Positions 1 to 8,209 of a stretch of 64,000 nucleotides of DNA are shown here, piece after piece (within the stretch, counting starts at the first letter, position 1; each line of letters opens with the position of its first letter). A program made the position numbers and the translations under genes. Below the pieces are notes generated by a model. That model was not told the origin of the DNA and made no database searches. It saw only the letters and a program-made list of their open reading frames with translations. Source of the stretch: DAISJM01 sp036821485 (GTDB lineage: Bacteria; Verrucomicrobiota; Kiritimatiellia; CAIQIC01; JAGNIJ01); contig DAISJM010000001.1 of the NCBI GenBank assembly GCA_036821485.1, forward strand, positions 1-64,000. Direction: 5' to 3'.

Positions 1-126
1 GGGGCGCTGTTGGGGGGCGGTCGGGTCAGAGGACTTTGGCCCGTCGGAATCCTGAACGCGGCGCTTTCGTCGGCGCAGGAAGACGGGGGGGTCTTCCTTT
101 CGATAGATGTCGTGAAAAGGTTCCAT
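1..126 (-). CDS. N-terminal fragment of a hypothetical protein, cut by the window edge
   Basis: An open minus-strand frame starts at an ATG at 126 and runs off the window after 42 codons. The visible part begins MEPFHDIYRKEDPP and is basic and proline-rich (an RRRKRR stretch follows), with no recognisable domain or signal peptide. It lies 64 bases downstream of the C39-like TPR lipoprotein gene on the same strand, so it could be the last gene of that run. Only a weak ribosome-binding sequence is visible. It may be a real small gene or a chance open frame. Confidence 0.35.
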   Translation of the reverse strand, partial: MEPFHDIYRKEDPPVFLRRRKRRVQDSDGPKSSDPTAPQQRP

Positions 127-190
127 GCCCGCCAGCTATGTAACGGAAAGCGTGGGGGTGGTCAAGGGAGCGCTGGGGTGTGGCGGTGCT

Positions 191-1402
191 TCAGCGTGAT
201 GCGCTCGAGTCCAGGAGCGGTTTCAGCGTGTCGGGCACCACGGCATGCGGATCGAGTTCGAGGACATGGGCAAGCACCTCCCGCGCAAGGTGGGGCTGCT
301 GGTTTTCTGCGTGGGCGAGGGCAAGGTGGATGCCGATTTCCGCGCGTGTCGAGTCGGGCAACCAGCGTGCCCGTGCCTGCGCGCGTTCCAGCACATCGGA
401 CGCTTCGCGGAACGAGCCTTTTCGGTAGAGGGCGACGCCGAGCGTGTCCATGGCCATGGGGTTGGTGGGTTCCAGGATCATGGCCTGCCGTGCGAGGGCA
501 ACGGCCTCGTCGAGGGAGCGGTCTTCCTCGGCCAGCAGATAGGCGAGGTTGTTGTAGGCACGACCATTGTGGTCGTCCAGTTCGAGGGCGCGCCGGTAGG
601 CCTGCTCGGCTTGGGCCGACCGGCCAAGCGTCCGGTGGAGATTGCCGATTCGAACCTGCAGGCTGCTGTTCTCCAATCCTGCATCGAGCGCGGCCGAGTA
701 ATCCGCGAAGGCGTTGGTGGGGTCGCCGCGATACTCGTAGAAACGCGCGCGGCTGAGATGTTCTTGTCCATCGAGCGGCCATCGAGCGGGCTCGGGTTTG
801 GCGAAGGTTATCATCCATTCCCGGCCGGCGCGCCACCTGGTCATGAACTCGGAGTAGGCATAGGCCGTTGCACGACGCGGGGGCTCGAGACACAGCACGA
901 GGTCTTTCCTGTCATCGAACCCGACCACGATGGCGCGGCGTGCGGAATAGGGATCGAGCGCGCGGTCCTGGAGGACAACGACGGGCGGCACGCCGTTTCG
1001 AATTCTCTGCCGGATGGCGGCGAGCGATCCGGCCTGCACATGGGTCCACAGGCCCTCGCTCCAGGCAAACCGGGACAAGCGCTCCTCGGGGCTGTACTTC
1101 AACCCGTCGCTTTCCATCCAGCGCTGAATTGCGGCAGGGGATGCGGGTTGATTCCAATAGTCGAGCACGCTGGAGAGGACGGCCATGCCGCTGTTCGCCG
1201 GGTCCGGCGGCGGCAGAGGGACGCCTTCGATCAGGGCCCCTTCGTCCGGGTGTTCGCGGAGCATGCGTCCGAAATCGCGGGCGGGGTTGGGTGCTACGCA
1301 GCCGCAGAGCGAAACCGCGGCGAGCATGGCAAGCAGAACGAGCAAAAGACGGGATCGCTGGAATCCGGGGGTCGTCGACATGGATGGCGCAAGGCCCTCC
1401 AT
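191..1402 (-). CDS. TPR lipoprotein with a degenerate C39-type peptidase domain (PA2778-like)
   Basis: This 403-residue protein has a signal peptide with a lipobox (LCGC, lipidated Cys about residue 35), a C39-like papain fold at about 60-200, and tetratricopeptide repeats from about 215 to 390. The layout matches the PA2778-type family of cysteine-peptidase lipoproteins with TPRs. Where active relatives read QCGPAAL, this protein reads NSGMAVL, so the catalytic Cys is Ser71. Where they read HYAVVVG, it reads RRAIVVG, so the catalytic His is Arg. The fold seems kept but peptidase activity lost, suggesting a binding or scaffold role at the envelope. The ATG at 1402 is 4 bases after the stop of the upstream BON lipoprotein, indicating co-transcription. 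A second ATG seven codons in is an alternative start. Confidence 0.75.
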   Translation of the reverse strand: MEGLAPSMSTTPGFQRSRLLLVLLAMLAAVSLCGCVAPNPARDFGRMLREHPDEGALIEGVPLPPPDPANSGMAVLSSVLDYWNQPASPAAIQRWMESDGLKYSPEERLSRFAWSEGLWTHVQAGSLAAIRQRIRNGVPPVVVLQDRALDPYSARRAIVVGFDDRKDLVLCLEPPRRATAYAYSEFMTRWRAGREWMITFAKPEPARWPLDGQEHLSRARFYEYRGDPTNAFADYSAALDAGLENSSLQVRIGNLHRTLGRSAQAEQAYRRALELDDHNGRAYNNLAYLLAEEDRSLDEAVALARQAMILEPTNPMAMDTLGVALYRKGSFREASDVLERAQARARWLPDSTRAEIGIHLALAHAENQQPHLAREVLAHVLELDPHAVVPDTLKPLLDSSASR

Positions 1403-1405
1403 GCA

Positions 1406-1708
1406 TCACCGCCGATAGAGTTTATCGACCACGTCCATGACGCCGGGTGTGCCGCGGGCGATACCGATGACGCGGACGCGCATGCTCTCGCTCGGAACTG
1501 TTCCTTCCACCGTCACTACGGCCCCGGCTGCGGTTACGCCGAAGGTGAAGTCCGATGAGAGCGGGTCATTGGCCAGACGCATTTGGACATCGCGGGCGAG
1601 TTGCTCATCTGTGGATGGGCCCATGGTGTCGCCGCCGGGAAGAGTGGTGCATCCGCCAACCAGTAGTACAGCAGCAAGAGCCAGCAGGGCAAAAGCGTAC
1701 CTGTTCAT
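1406..1708 (-). CDS. BON-domain lipoprotein
   Basis: A 100-residue secreted protein with an N-terminal hydrophobic signal ending in a lipobox (VGGC), then one BON domain at about 35-100 with the usual VxxGxVxS core and a C-terminal VVDKLY motif. BON domains are periplasmic or outer-membrane phospholipid-binding modules, as in OsmY and DolP. The start at 1708 was preferred over an in-frame ATG at 1720 because GGAGGA lies just before it, inside the longer version. It is the first gene of a minus-strand unit with the TPR lipoprotein, and diverges from the PLD-family gene at 1872. Confidence 0.75.
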   Translation of the reverse strand: MNRYAFALLALAAVLLVGGCTTLPGGDTMGPSTDEQLARDVQMRLANDPLSSDFTFGVTAAGAVVTVEGTVPSESMRVRVIGIARGTPGVMDVVDKLYRR

Positions 1709-1858
1709 GAGTTCCTCCATCGGAGACCGTGTCCCGCCCGTGCCTGGTCGCGGGTCTCAATCCCGCGCACATCATAGTCTTGCGTGTTCGGTGCGTCAAC
1801 GAAGCCGGTGCGGAGATAAACTGTTCATCCGGGGTGGAGTTTTGACGGGGGTTGGGGG

Positions 1859-1864
1859 TAGAAT
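1859..1864 (+). promoter_or_regulatory. Candidate -10 element immediately before the PLD-family gene
   Basis: TAGAAT lies 7 bases before the ATG at 1872 and no Shine-Dalgarno sequence separates them. A transcript from this element would begin at or next to the start codon. No good -35 box is seen at the right distance, so this is tentative. Confidence 0.3.
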
Positions 1865-1871
1865 CCGGCCT

Positions 1872-2672
1872 ATGCACTGTCGCACGGCATGTAGAGTGGC
1901 GCTTCTTCTGGTCTTGCTGATGGTTTCTCTCGTTCGGGCCGACGGAAGCCCGGACGCGCGCATGGTGACGGACACGCTCGATGTTTCCCGCAGCAGTTGG
2001 ATCAAGAGCGCGACTTTTCAGACGGAAGTGGGGAGTGATGTGGGCCTTTTGGTCGTGCAGATTGGTGACAAGAAGACGACCTATATTGACGTGCCGGTCA
2101 AGGTGTGGATGTCCTTCAAGAACGCCGAGTCACCCGGCAGTTTCTACAACGACCATATCAAGCAGCAGTACGAGCGGGAGGTGGGGGCTCCCCTCTCGGA
2201 GACGTACGACTTCGTTCTGGATGCGCCTGTCACGGGGCCGATTCAGTGCGCCTTCAACGAGGAGTGCGAGCCGGTCATCTTGCGCCAGATCAACGAAGCG
2301 CGCTCATCGGTCCTGGTGGCGGCCTACGCATTTACCCGGTCGCGCATTGCCTCCGCACTCGTGGCTGCGCGTCAACGGGGTGTGGACATCAAGGTCAAGG
2401 TGGACGCGCAGCAGGGCGACTATCCGCTGGCCCGCAAGCAACTGGCCTATCTCGAAAAGAACGACATTCCGGTCCAGCGCATCGTGATGCGGGGCAAGTA
2501 TGCTGCGCAGCACAACAAGTTCCTGGTGGTGGACGACCGATTTGTCATCACGGGCAGCTACAATTTCACGACGACGGCAGGAGTGGCGAACTGGGAGAAC
2601 ATCGTCTGGGTGGACTCGCCGGAAATCGCAAAGCGCTACGCGGCCGCGTGGGCGGCCATCACGTCTGAGTAG
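1872..2672 (+). CDS. Exported phospholipase D-family protein with one HKD motif (Nuc-like)
   Basis: A 266-residue protein with a signal peptide (hydrophobic stretch ALLLVLLMVSLVRA), an uncharacterised N-terminal half, and a PLD-like domain at about 130-266. The HKD motif is clear: HNKFLVVDD followed by GSYNFT, giving HxKxxxxD with the downstream GS. One HKD per chain is the pattern of the Nuc endonuclease branch, which works as a dimer. The export signal implies a periplasmic or extracellular nuclease or phosphodiesterase; the substrate cannot be read from sequence. The start at 1872 was chosen because the signal peptide begins there, although the frame is open further upstream. The gene converges with the minus-strand gene ending at 2680. 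Confidence 0.8.
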   Translation: MHCRTACRVALLLVLLMVSLVRADGSPDARMVTDTLDVSRSSWIKSATFQTEVGSDVGLLVVQIGDKKTTYIDVPVKVWMSFKNAESPGSFYNDHIKQQYEREVGAPLSETYDFVLDAPVTGPIQCAFNEECEPVILRQINEARSSVLVAAYAFTRSRIASALVAARQRGVDIKVKVDAQQGDYPLARKQLAYLEKNDIPVQRIVMRGKYAAQHNKFLVVDDRFVITGSYNFTTTAGVANWENIVWVDSPEIAKRYAAAWAAITSE

Positions 2673-2679
2673 CTGCGTG

Positions 2680-4038
2680 TCATTCCATGGGCACGGGCAG
2701 GCGCGGATTTCTCTTCCGCTCTTCCTGCAGTCGCTGGATGGCGGCGGCGCCCCGCGGGCCATCGTTCTTCAGTCGCCGCTCGAAATTCACGTTGTAGAGA
2801 TACTCCGGATGCAGGGACATCTTCTTGGGAATGCGGATGATCAGTTCCGGTGTGCCCCGATCGAGGTGATAGTAGAAGTCCTTTCCACTGAAGACATCCG
2901 TGGGCATCGTGCGGCGGGTGAAGAGGTTGATGGCGTCGATGCTGTTCGGCCACGTCTTCGTCTCGGCTTGAACGGCGGCGGCAGAACACAGGATGTGGGC
3001 TGCATCGTACTGGGCCTCGGCCAGCAGGAACAATTGGTAGAGATCGACGCCCTGCGGCATGAGCAGCGGGATGAGCGGATTCTTTCCGCCGGTGCGATCC
3101 TTCTCCATGGCGGCGCGTTCCGCATCCATCTTGGCCATCTTCTGGATGCCATCGGCGAACGGTTGTTCTGCCGCGAGCGCCATGGCCTCCATGCGTTTCT
3201 GGTATTCGTCCACCCACTCGCGGAATCGCTGTTCCTTGCGGGCCGCATCGAGCGTAACCAACTTGTCGATGGCGGGTCTTGATCTGGCGTTGCCGTAGAG
3301 GCGCGCGAGCTTGTCCTCGGGGCGCTCGCCGCGAAGGAGCAGCCACTCCGTGTTGCGTTGTGCTTCATCGCGCAGATAGGTTGGCAGCCGCAGCACGCGC
3401 CTCGGTGCTTTCTCGAAGTAGCGTGTCAGCAGTGCAATGGCGTCGGCAGGTTGTTTCCGGCTCAGGAAGCCCTCGAGTTCGGACAAGGTGAGCTGAATGA
3501 GATCGCCGGCCACAAGACCGGACGTCACATTGCGATCCTGATCGAGATGTTCGACCAGGCGAAGGACGTCGACGTATACGCCGGCAGCGCCCTGCGGGTT
3601 GTCCACGTATTCGTAAGCCTTGGCCAGCATGAGCGCGCGATAGGCCAGGTTGCGGAGCGGGGGCAGATGGGTCAGATCCAGCGAAGCGCCGTCGGTCTTC
3701 ACGGGGAACACGCACAAGGTCTGGCGCGCGCCGTTGTTGAGTGCCATCAAGGAGGGGCGGTCGCGGAGCAGTGCGCGCAGCGCTTCGGGCTGGACGGAGA
3801 GGACGCTTGGCGGCAGCAGCGGAAGTTGATTGCTGATGAAATCCTGGGTTTCGAGTTCCAGTTCGGTGCGCGGCACATCGAGGAGGGCTGCGGCCTTGAG
3901 GTAGTAGAGCGCGGCATTCTGGGCCAGGCCGGTGTTCGGCATGGCTTGGGCGGTCGCGTCCAGGGGTGGCAGCACGACCGGCAGGACCAGCAACCACAAC
4001 ACCGCACGACGCAGAACAGGGATCGGCTTCACGCGCAC
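2680..4038 (-). CDS. Exported protein of unknown function
   Basis: A 452-residue protein with an N-terminal signal peptide (hydrophobic segment AVLWLLVLPVVLPPL, cleavage near TAQA). The mature part is mostly predicted helical with leucine-rich amphipathic stretches, a tandem KAAALLD / RALMLAKAYEYVDN pattern reminiscent of TPR-like helices, and a charged proline-containing C-terminus. No catalytic motif is recognised. The start is a GTG at 4038; a second in-frame GTG at 4032 has GGAGGT 4 bases before it and is equally possible. It is a single minus-strand gene divergent from the small gene at 4181. Confidence 0.65.
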   Translation of the reverse strand: MRVKPIPVLRRAVLWLLVLPVVLPPLDATAQAMPNTGLAQNAALYYLKAAALLDVPRTELELETQDFISNQLPLLPPSVLSVQPEALRALLRDRPSLMALNNGARQTLCVFPVKTDGASLDLTHLPPLRNLAYRALMLAKAYEYVDNPQGAAGVYVDVLRLVEHLDQDRNVTSGLVAGDLIQLTLSELEGFLSRKQPADAIALLTRYFEKAPRRVLRLPTYLRDEAQRNTEWLLLRGERPEDKLARLYGNARSRPAIDKLVTLDAARKEQRFREWVDEYQKRMEAMALAAEQPFADGIQKMAKMDAERAAMEKDRTGGKNPLIPLLMPQGVDLYQLFLLAEAQYDAAHILCSAAAVQAETKTWPNSIDAINLFTRRTMPTDVFSGKDFYYHLDRGTPELIIRIPKKMSLHPEYLYNVNFERRLKNDGPRGAAAIQRLQEERKRNPRLPVPME

Positions 4039-4180
4039 CTCCGCTCACCTTGTGCCATGATGCGGCCTGTGGAACAAGCCAATCTTGCCCGTCCTTGCCG
4101 CCCGATGCCACTTGCGCGCCTGTCGCGGTCGGGCTATGTTTTCACATGAACGGGCGCCCTGTCGCGCTGTTCGCACGGCC

Positions 4181-4426
4181 ATGATGGAGAAAAGAGCAAA
4201 GCAGAAGGCGGGTATTATGGGCCTCGGCCTCGACAACGAGGACGGGCACGTCCGCATCACGCAGGGCAAGAACTTCCGCGTAGTCCTCGGTTCCGAGGAG
4301 ACGCACGGGCGTATGACGGAGATTTGCATCAAGATCAATGAGAAGCTGGACCAACGCGGCAAGCGCCTTGAAGAAGTCTCGGCCCGCGAGTTCGTCGATC
4401 TCGTGAACGAGACGGAGATTCCCTGA
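4181..4426 (+). CDS. Small conserved-type hypothetical protein
   Basis: An 81-residue acidic/basic mixed protein starting MMEKRAKQKAG, without signal peptide or membrane segment. It contains a GHVRITQGKNF segment followed by GSEETH and a helical tail with KINEKLDQRGK. I recall the pattern GHVRxTxGxNFxxxGSExTHxxM from short uncharacterised proteins of planctomycetes and relatives, but no function is known to me. It ends 5 bases before the glycosyltransferase gene and is probably co-transcribed with it. A second ATG directly follows the first. Confidence 0.6.
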   Translation: MMEKRAKQKAGIMGLGLDNEDGHVRITQGKNFRVVLGSEETHGRMTEICIKINEKLDQRGKRLEEVSAREFVDLVNETEIP

Positions 4427-4431
4427 CCCGC

Positions 4432-5634
4432 ATGAAGATACTTTTCATCTCCATGCGCCTTCCGCATCCCCGCGTCGGCAGCGGGCACATGATTGTTCAT
4501 CAGCGTATCCAGCGGCTTGCGAAGCGCGGGCACCAGGTCGGCCTCGTGGTCTTTGAGCAGGAGGATGATGCCGACCACGTGCCGGAGATTCGCGATGTGT
4601 TGCACGAGCTGGAAATCGTGCCGCGTCCCCGTCGGGCTCTGGGCGATCGCGTGAACAATTTTCTGTTTTCCCGGGTACCGCCGCGCTTCGCGGAGTATCG
4701 CTCCGACGAGATGCGCCGGCGTGTGGGCGACATGGTGGAGCGGACGCCCTACGACGTCGTGGTGGCGGAGTTTGGGCTGATGGGGCAATACGTCCATTGG
4801 AACCCGTACCTGCCCGCGGTGCGCAAGGTCATATCCGTGCATCAGTGTCACACGCTGGCCGCACGAAAGGCGCTGGAGACCCTGGGCTGGTCGCCGATTG
4901 CTTTTCGCGAGTGGTTTGCACTGCAGCGCCTGCAGCGGTTTGAACTCGACATGTACCGGAGCGCAGACCGCATTGTCGTGCTGACGGCCGAGGCGCGGTA
5001 CAGCGTGCTCAGCTATGCGCCCGACCTGCGTGTCTCGATGATCCCGAGCGGTGTGGATACGGACTACTACCGGCCGGGCGATCCGGCCAAGCGCGAGCAC
5101 GCGCTCTTGTTCACCGGTTACTACCGGGATGAGCCGAACCGCGATGCGGTGCTTTGGTTTGTCCACACCGTTTGGCCGACGTTGAAGGCCCAATTTCCCG
5201 AGCTGGTTTTCTACGTGGTGGGGCCGGAGCCCACGGCGGCTATTCGCGAACTTGCGGCGAAGAATTCGGGCATCATCGTGACCGGCGAGGTGGACGATAT
5301 CCGCCCGTATCTCAACAAGGCCCGCGTGTTCGTCTGCCCCAACCGGATCGGCTCCGGCATGCGCGGAAAAATCCTGCAGGCGATGGCTTCAGGCGTACCG
5401 GTGGTGGCCACGTCGCTCGGGGCCGAGGGTATTCCGATCCAGATGGGCGATACCGGGTTCCTCGCCGACAAGCCCGAGATTCTTGCCCAGTCCATCAAGA
5501 TGCTGCTGACCGACGAAGTCCTCCATGGCGGCATCGCGCAGCGTGCGCGCGCGATGATGGTGGAGCGGTTCTCATGGGATCAGGGCGTGCGGCAATTCGA
5601 AAACATTCTCGAAGAAGTCGTCAGCGGCCGCTGA
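4432..5634 (+). CDS. GT4-family glycosyltransferase
   Basis: A 400-residue cytoplasmic GT-B fold glycosyltransferase. The N-terminal acceptor domain begins KILFISMRLPHPRVGSG, and the GT4 donor-binding half follows from about 195: an IPSGVDTDYY motif, LLFTGYY, then the EX7E-type region with GSGMRGKILQAMASGVPVVAT and GAEGI. Such enzymes transfer a sugar from a nucleotide-sugar to a lipid or glycan acceptor in surface polysaccharide assembly, and this one resembles the sugar transferases found with exosortase-type exopolysaccharide clusters. No other polysaccharide genes are adjacent, so the product is unknown. The gene starts 5 bases after the small upstream gene and converges with the prepilin gene. 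Confidence 0.85.
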   Translation: MKILFISMRLPHPRVGSGHMIVHQRIQRLAKRGHQVGLVVFEQEDDADHVPEIRDVLHELEIVPRPRRALGDRVNNFLFSRVPPRFAEYRSDEMRRRVGDMVERTPYDVVVAEFGLMGQYVHWNPYLPAVRKVISVHQCHTLAARKALETLGWSPIAFREWFALQRLQRFELDMYRSADRIVVLTAEARYSVLSYAPDLRVSMIPSGVDTDYYRPGDPAKREHALLFTGYYRDEPNRDAVLWFVHTVWPTLKAQFPELVFYVVGPEPTAAIRELAAKNSGIIVTGEVDDIRPYLNKARVFVCPNRIGSGMRGKILQAMASGVPVVATSLGAEGIPIQMGDTGFLADKPEILAQSIKMLLTDEVLHGGIAQRARAMMVERFSWDQGVRQFENILEEVVSGR

Positions 5635-5639
5635 CGTGA

Positions 5640-6341
5640 TCAAGGGGCTTCGCTCGTTGCGCGCTCAAGCGTAGACGGGATCGTTGTTCCCGTGGGGATC
5701 ATGGTTTCCGTCTGGAAGGTTCGCGGTCCGCTTCCTTCCTGCACCACGAGTTCCACGCGTGCAGCTTCCGGGCAGATTGGCATGTCCGGGACGGGCCACT
5801 CGGCGACCCACTCGCTTCCGTCGAACACCATCACGTTGAATGCGGCGACATCGCGTACAAGGAGATTGGTTTCGGGGGGCAGGTCCGCGCCGGGGCCGGC
5901 CAGCGGTTGAAATTCGCGCGTGAGCCATCGATCACCGTGCTCGTCGGTTGTGACGCGGTAAGCGATCCGGGCGATGCTGCTCCAGCGCAGATCCTCGGCC
6001 CCGGGCGCGGGCAGGGCGGTGGCAAAAGAGAGCTCGGCCGTTTTGCCTTCGGGCGCGATCCGCGAGGCCAGGATAAAGCGGCACTTCTCGTCGTCGCCCT
6101 GGCCGAACGCGCAGGCCAGTTCGCGCGCGGCCCGATCCACGACGGCGGCCGTGGCATCTGCGCCGACACGACGCTGCTGCTGACTTTCCACCGTGCGCGT
6201 TGCGGCGTGATACATCGAGAAGACGAGCGAGATGACCAGCGATGCGATGACGATGGCGAGAAGAACTTCGATCAGCGTGAGACCTGCTGCGGGAGAAGGT
6301 CGGGGGTTGCCGGAGAGCGGGCGCATGGGCAGGCCCGTCAC
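5640..6341 (-). CDS. Prepilin-like protein (GspJ/PulJ type)
   Basis: A 233-residue protein with a class III signal: after a short basic leader comes AGLTLIEVLLAIVIASLVI, with the hydrophobic helix and the Glu at position +5 typical of type II secretion pseudopilins and type IV prepilins. The GLTL junction has Ala-Gly before the hydrophobic run, consistent with prepilin peptidase processing. The C-terminal globular part ends with a Thr/Pro-rich tail. Length and a QQQRR segment after the helix favour a minor pseudopilin such as GspJ. Its ATG overlaps the stop of the FHA gene by 4 bases, so the two are translationally coupled. Confidence 0.8.
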   Translation of the reverse strand: MTGLPMRPLSGNPRPSPAAGLTLIEVLLAIVIASLVISLVFSMYHAATRTVESQQQRRVGADATAAVVDRAARELACAFGQGDDEKCRFILASRIAPEGKTAELSFATALPAPGAEDLRWSSIARIAYRVTTDEHGDRWLTREFQPLAGPGADLPPETNLLVRDVAAFNVMVFDGSEWVAEWPVPDMPICPEAARVELVVQEGSGPRTFQTETMIPTGTTIPSTLERATSEAP

Positions 6342-6841
6342 TCCGTGGTAATCAGCTTGAAGAAGAAGAGCACGACCACCACGAGAGCCAGGATGCCGAC
6401 GACGGCGATCAACAGGAACCAGAGCCCCTTGTTTTCGCGGCGGCGCGCGCCGAAGGGGGAGATGCTGGCAAAGGAGTCGGGCGCCGCGGCGGGACCGGGA
6501 GCGACCTCCACATGCGTTTCGGCGTAGCTGTGGGTCTCGACAGCGTCGAGCATCCCTTCCGCGTCAAACATGAATTCGACGGAGCCAACCTGGATCAAAT
6601 CCTTGGGCCGCAGCTTGACCTCGGAAACATCCTTGGAGTTCAGTCGCGTACCGTTGGTGGATTCCAGATCCTTCAATACAAAACGGTCCCCGTCGCGGCT
6701 GATGCTGCAGTGATGGCCGGACACGGTGGGGTTGTCGATCGGGAGGGTGTTATCCTTGCTGCGCCCGATGGTCAGCACATCCCGGTCGAGAGGATACGAT
6801 TTGCCCTTCACATCCCCTGACATACCAATGATTGCTGCCAT
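6338..6841 (-). CDS. FHA-domain protein with a C-terminal membrane anchor
   Basis: A 167-residue protein with a forkhead-associated domain at about 5-95: the motifs IGRSKDNTL, SGHHC and STNGT are all present, so phosphothreonine-peptide binding should be intact. After a linker rich in Glu, Ala and Pro comes one transmembrane helix at about 140-162 with a short KLITTE tail, a tail-anchored topology that places FHA in the cytoplasm. Partner kinases are not in the window. It overlaps the prepilin gene, suggesting that phospho-dependent control and a secretion or pilus system are linked. A promoter candidate lies directly upstream at 6870-6899. Confidence 0.85.
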   Translation of the reverse strand: MAAIIGMSGDVKGKSYPLDRDVLTIGRSKDNTLPIDNPTVSGHHCSISRDGDRFVLKDLESTNGTRLNSKDVSEVKLRPKDLIQVGSVEFMFDAEGMLDAVETHSYAETHVEVAPGPAAAPDSFASISPFGARRRENKGLWFLLIAVVGILALVVVVLFFFKLITTE

Positions 6842-6869
6842 GAAACTCCGTCCTCCGAGTAATCAGTCG

Positions 6870-6899
6870 AATATTGGCACGGTCCCAAATAACTGTCAA
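6870..6899 (-). promoter_or_regulatory. Candidate sigma70-type promoter for the FHA-prepilin pair
   Basis: Reading the minus strand there is a perfect TTGACA (6899-6894) and, 18 bases on, AATATT (6875-6870). The -35 overlaps the end of the dihydroorotase gene, so the two downstream genes can be transcribed apart from it. The sequence GGAG sits just before the FHA start. Confidence 0.5.
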
Positions 6900-8209
6900 C
6901 GCGCTACCTGTGCAAGCCGTCCGGCGAGGCCGGGATCGCTCCACACCACGTTTCCGCTGAAAATCGTGCAAACGGAGCGACCGGTAAAGGTGCAGCCATC
7001 AAACGGTGTGTTGCGTGACTTCGACGCGGAGGTTGCGGCATCCACCTTCCAGTTCGAAGAAAGATCGAGCAGGGCGATGTCGGCCGGGGAGCCGGGCGCC
7101 AGCGATGGTGTCGGCAACCCCAGGATTGCGGCCGGGCCGGTGGTCCATCGTTGCGTCCACGCGAGGAGGTTCATGCGGCGGGTTGCGACCAGCCGCGTAT
7201 AGGTGATGCCGACGGCGGTCTCGAGACCGATGATGCCGAAGGGGGCCGTAAGAAATCCGCGGGCCTTGGCGGCGGCCGTGTGCGGAGCGTGATCGGTCGC
7301 GAAAGCCTGGAGGGTGCCCTCGATGACGGCCTCGGCCAACGCTTCCTGATCGGCTTGCGATCGGAGCGGTGGATTCATCTTGAAACTCGCATTGTCCGGC
7401 TGCACGTCGGCTTCGGTCAGGGCGAGATGGTGCGGAGTGAGTTCGCCCGACACGGGGTATCCTTTCCGGCGCGCCTCGCGGATGAGATCGACACTCTCGC
7501 GGGCGGAGACGTGTTGGATGTGAAGGGCGCATCCGGTCTGGCGCGCCAGGGCAATATCGCGCTCGACGATGCGAAACTCGGAGGCTGAAGGAATGCCCGG
7601 GAGTTTCCAATGTTCGGAAAATCTTCCGTCGTGCATCACCCCGCCACGTCCAAGATCGGGATCCTGCGCGTGCTCCATGATGGGTACGCCGAGGTCGCGC
7701 GCGGTTTGCATCGCGCGCAGCATCAACTCCTGCGATGGAACGGCGGTGCCGTCATCGGTGAATACAAGGGCTCCGGCCTTGCGCAGCGCGGGGAGGTCCG
7801 CGAGCCGCTCGCCTGCACGGTTGTAGGTGATGCAGGCGGAGGGAATGACCCGTGCGAGTCCGAGTTTCTCTGCTGTTGCGATGACCTGCGCCACGAGCTT
7901 GGGGGTATCGAGCGGCGGCTGCGTATTGGGCATGGCGACCACGGTTGTGAACCCGCCGCGAGCCGCTGCCCGGCATCCCGTTTCGATGGTCTCTGCCTGC
8001 TCGTTGCCGGGCTCGCGGAGATGGACGTGTATGTCGATCAGGCCGGGAACAACAGTAAGTCCTTTGGCGTCAACGAGTTGCGTGTCGCCCGGTGGGGTGG
8101 CAGGCGGCGTTTCGATACGACCATTGCGGATGAAGAGATCGCCGGTGCGCACGGTGCCCGCCTTGGGGTCGACCAGAGTGCCGCCGCGCAGGAGGAGGGG
8201 GGTGCTCAT
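6896..8209 (-). CDS. pyrC: Dihydroorotase, class I
   Basis: A 437-residue amidohydrolase that cyclises N-carbamoyl-aspartate to dihydroorotate in pyrimidine synthesis. Metal and catalytic motifs of the class I type are visible: HVHLREPG (residues 61-68), a TDDG motif near 155-160, MEHAQD, HIQHVS and the catalytic ATDHAPH. Length fits the family. The start at 8209 was chosen because its ATG overlaps the stop of the HtpX-like gene (TCAT on the plus strand); the frame extends upstream but only through that gene. No pyrB lies beside it, which is unusual because class I enzymes often pair with aspartate carbamoyltransferase. Confidence 0.92.
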   Translation of the reverse strand: MSTPLLLRGGTLVDPKAGTVRTGDLFIRNGRIETPPATPPGDTQLVDAKGLTVVPGLIDIHVHLREPGNEQAETIETGCRAAARGGFTTVVAMPNTQPPLDTPKLVAQVIATAEKLGLARVIPSACITYNRAGERLADLPALRKAGALVFTDDGTAVPSQELMLRAMQTARDLGVPIMEHAQDPDLGRGGVMHDGRFSEHWKLPGIPSASEFRIVERDIALARQTGCALHIQHVSARESVDLIREARRKGYPVSGELTPHHLALTEADVQPDNASFKMNPPLRSQADQEALAEAVIEGTLQAFATDHAPHTAAAKARGFLTAPFGIIGLETAVGITYTRLVATRRMNLLAWTQRWTTGPAAILGLPTPSLAPGSPADIALLDLSSNWKVDAATSASKSRNTPFDGCTFTGRSVCTIFSGNVVWSDPGLAGRLAQVAR

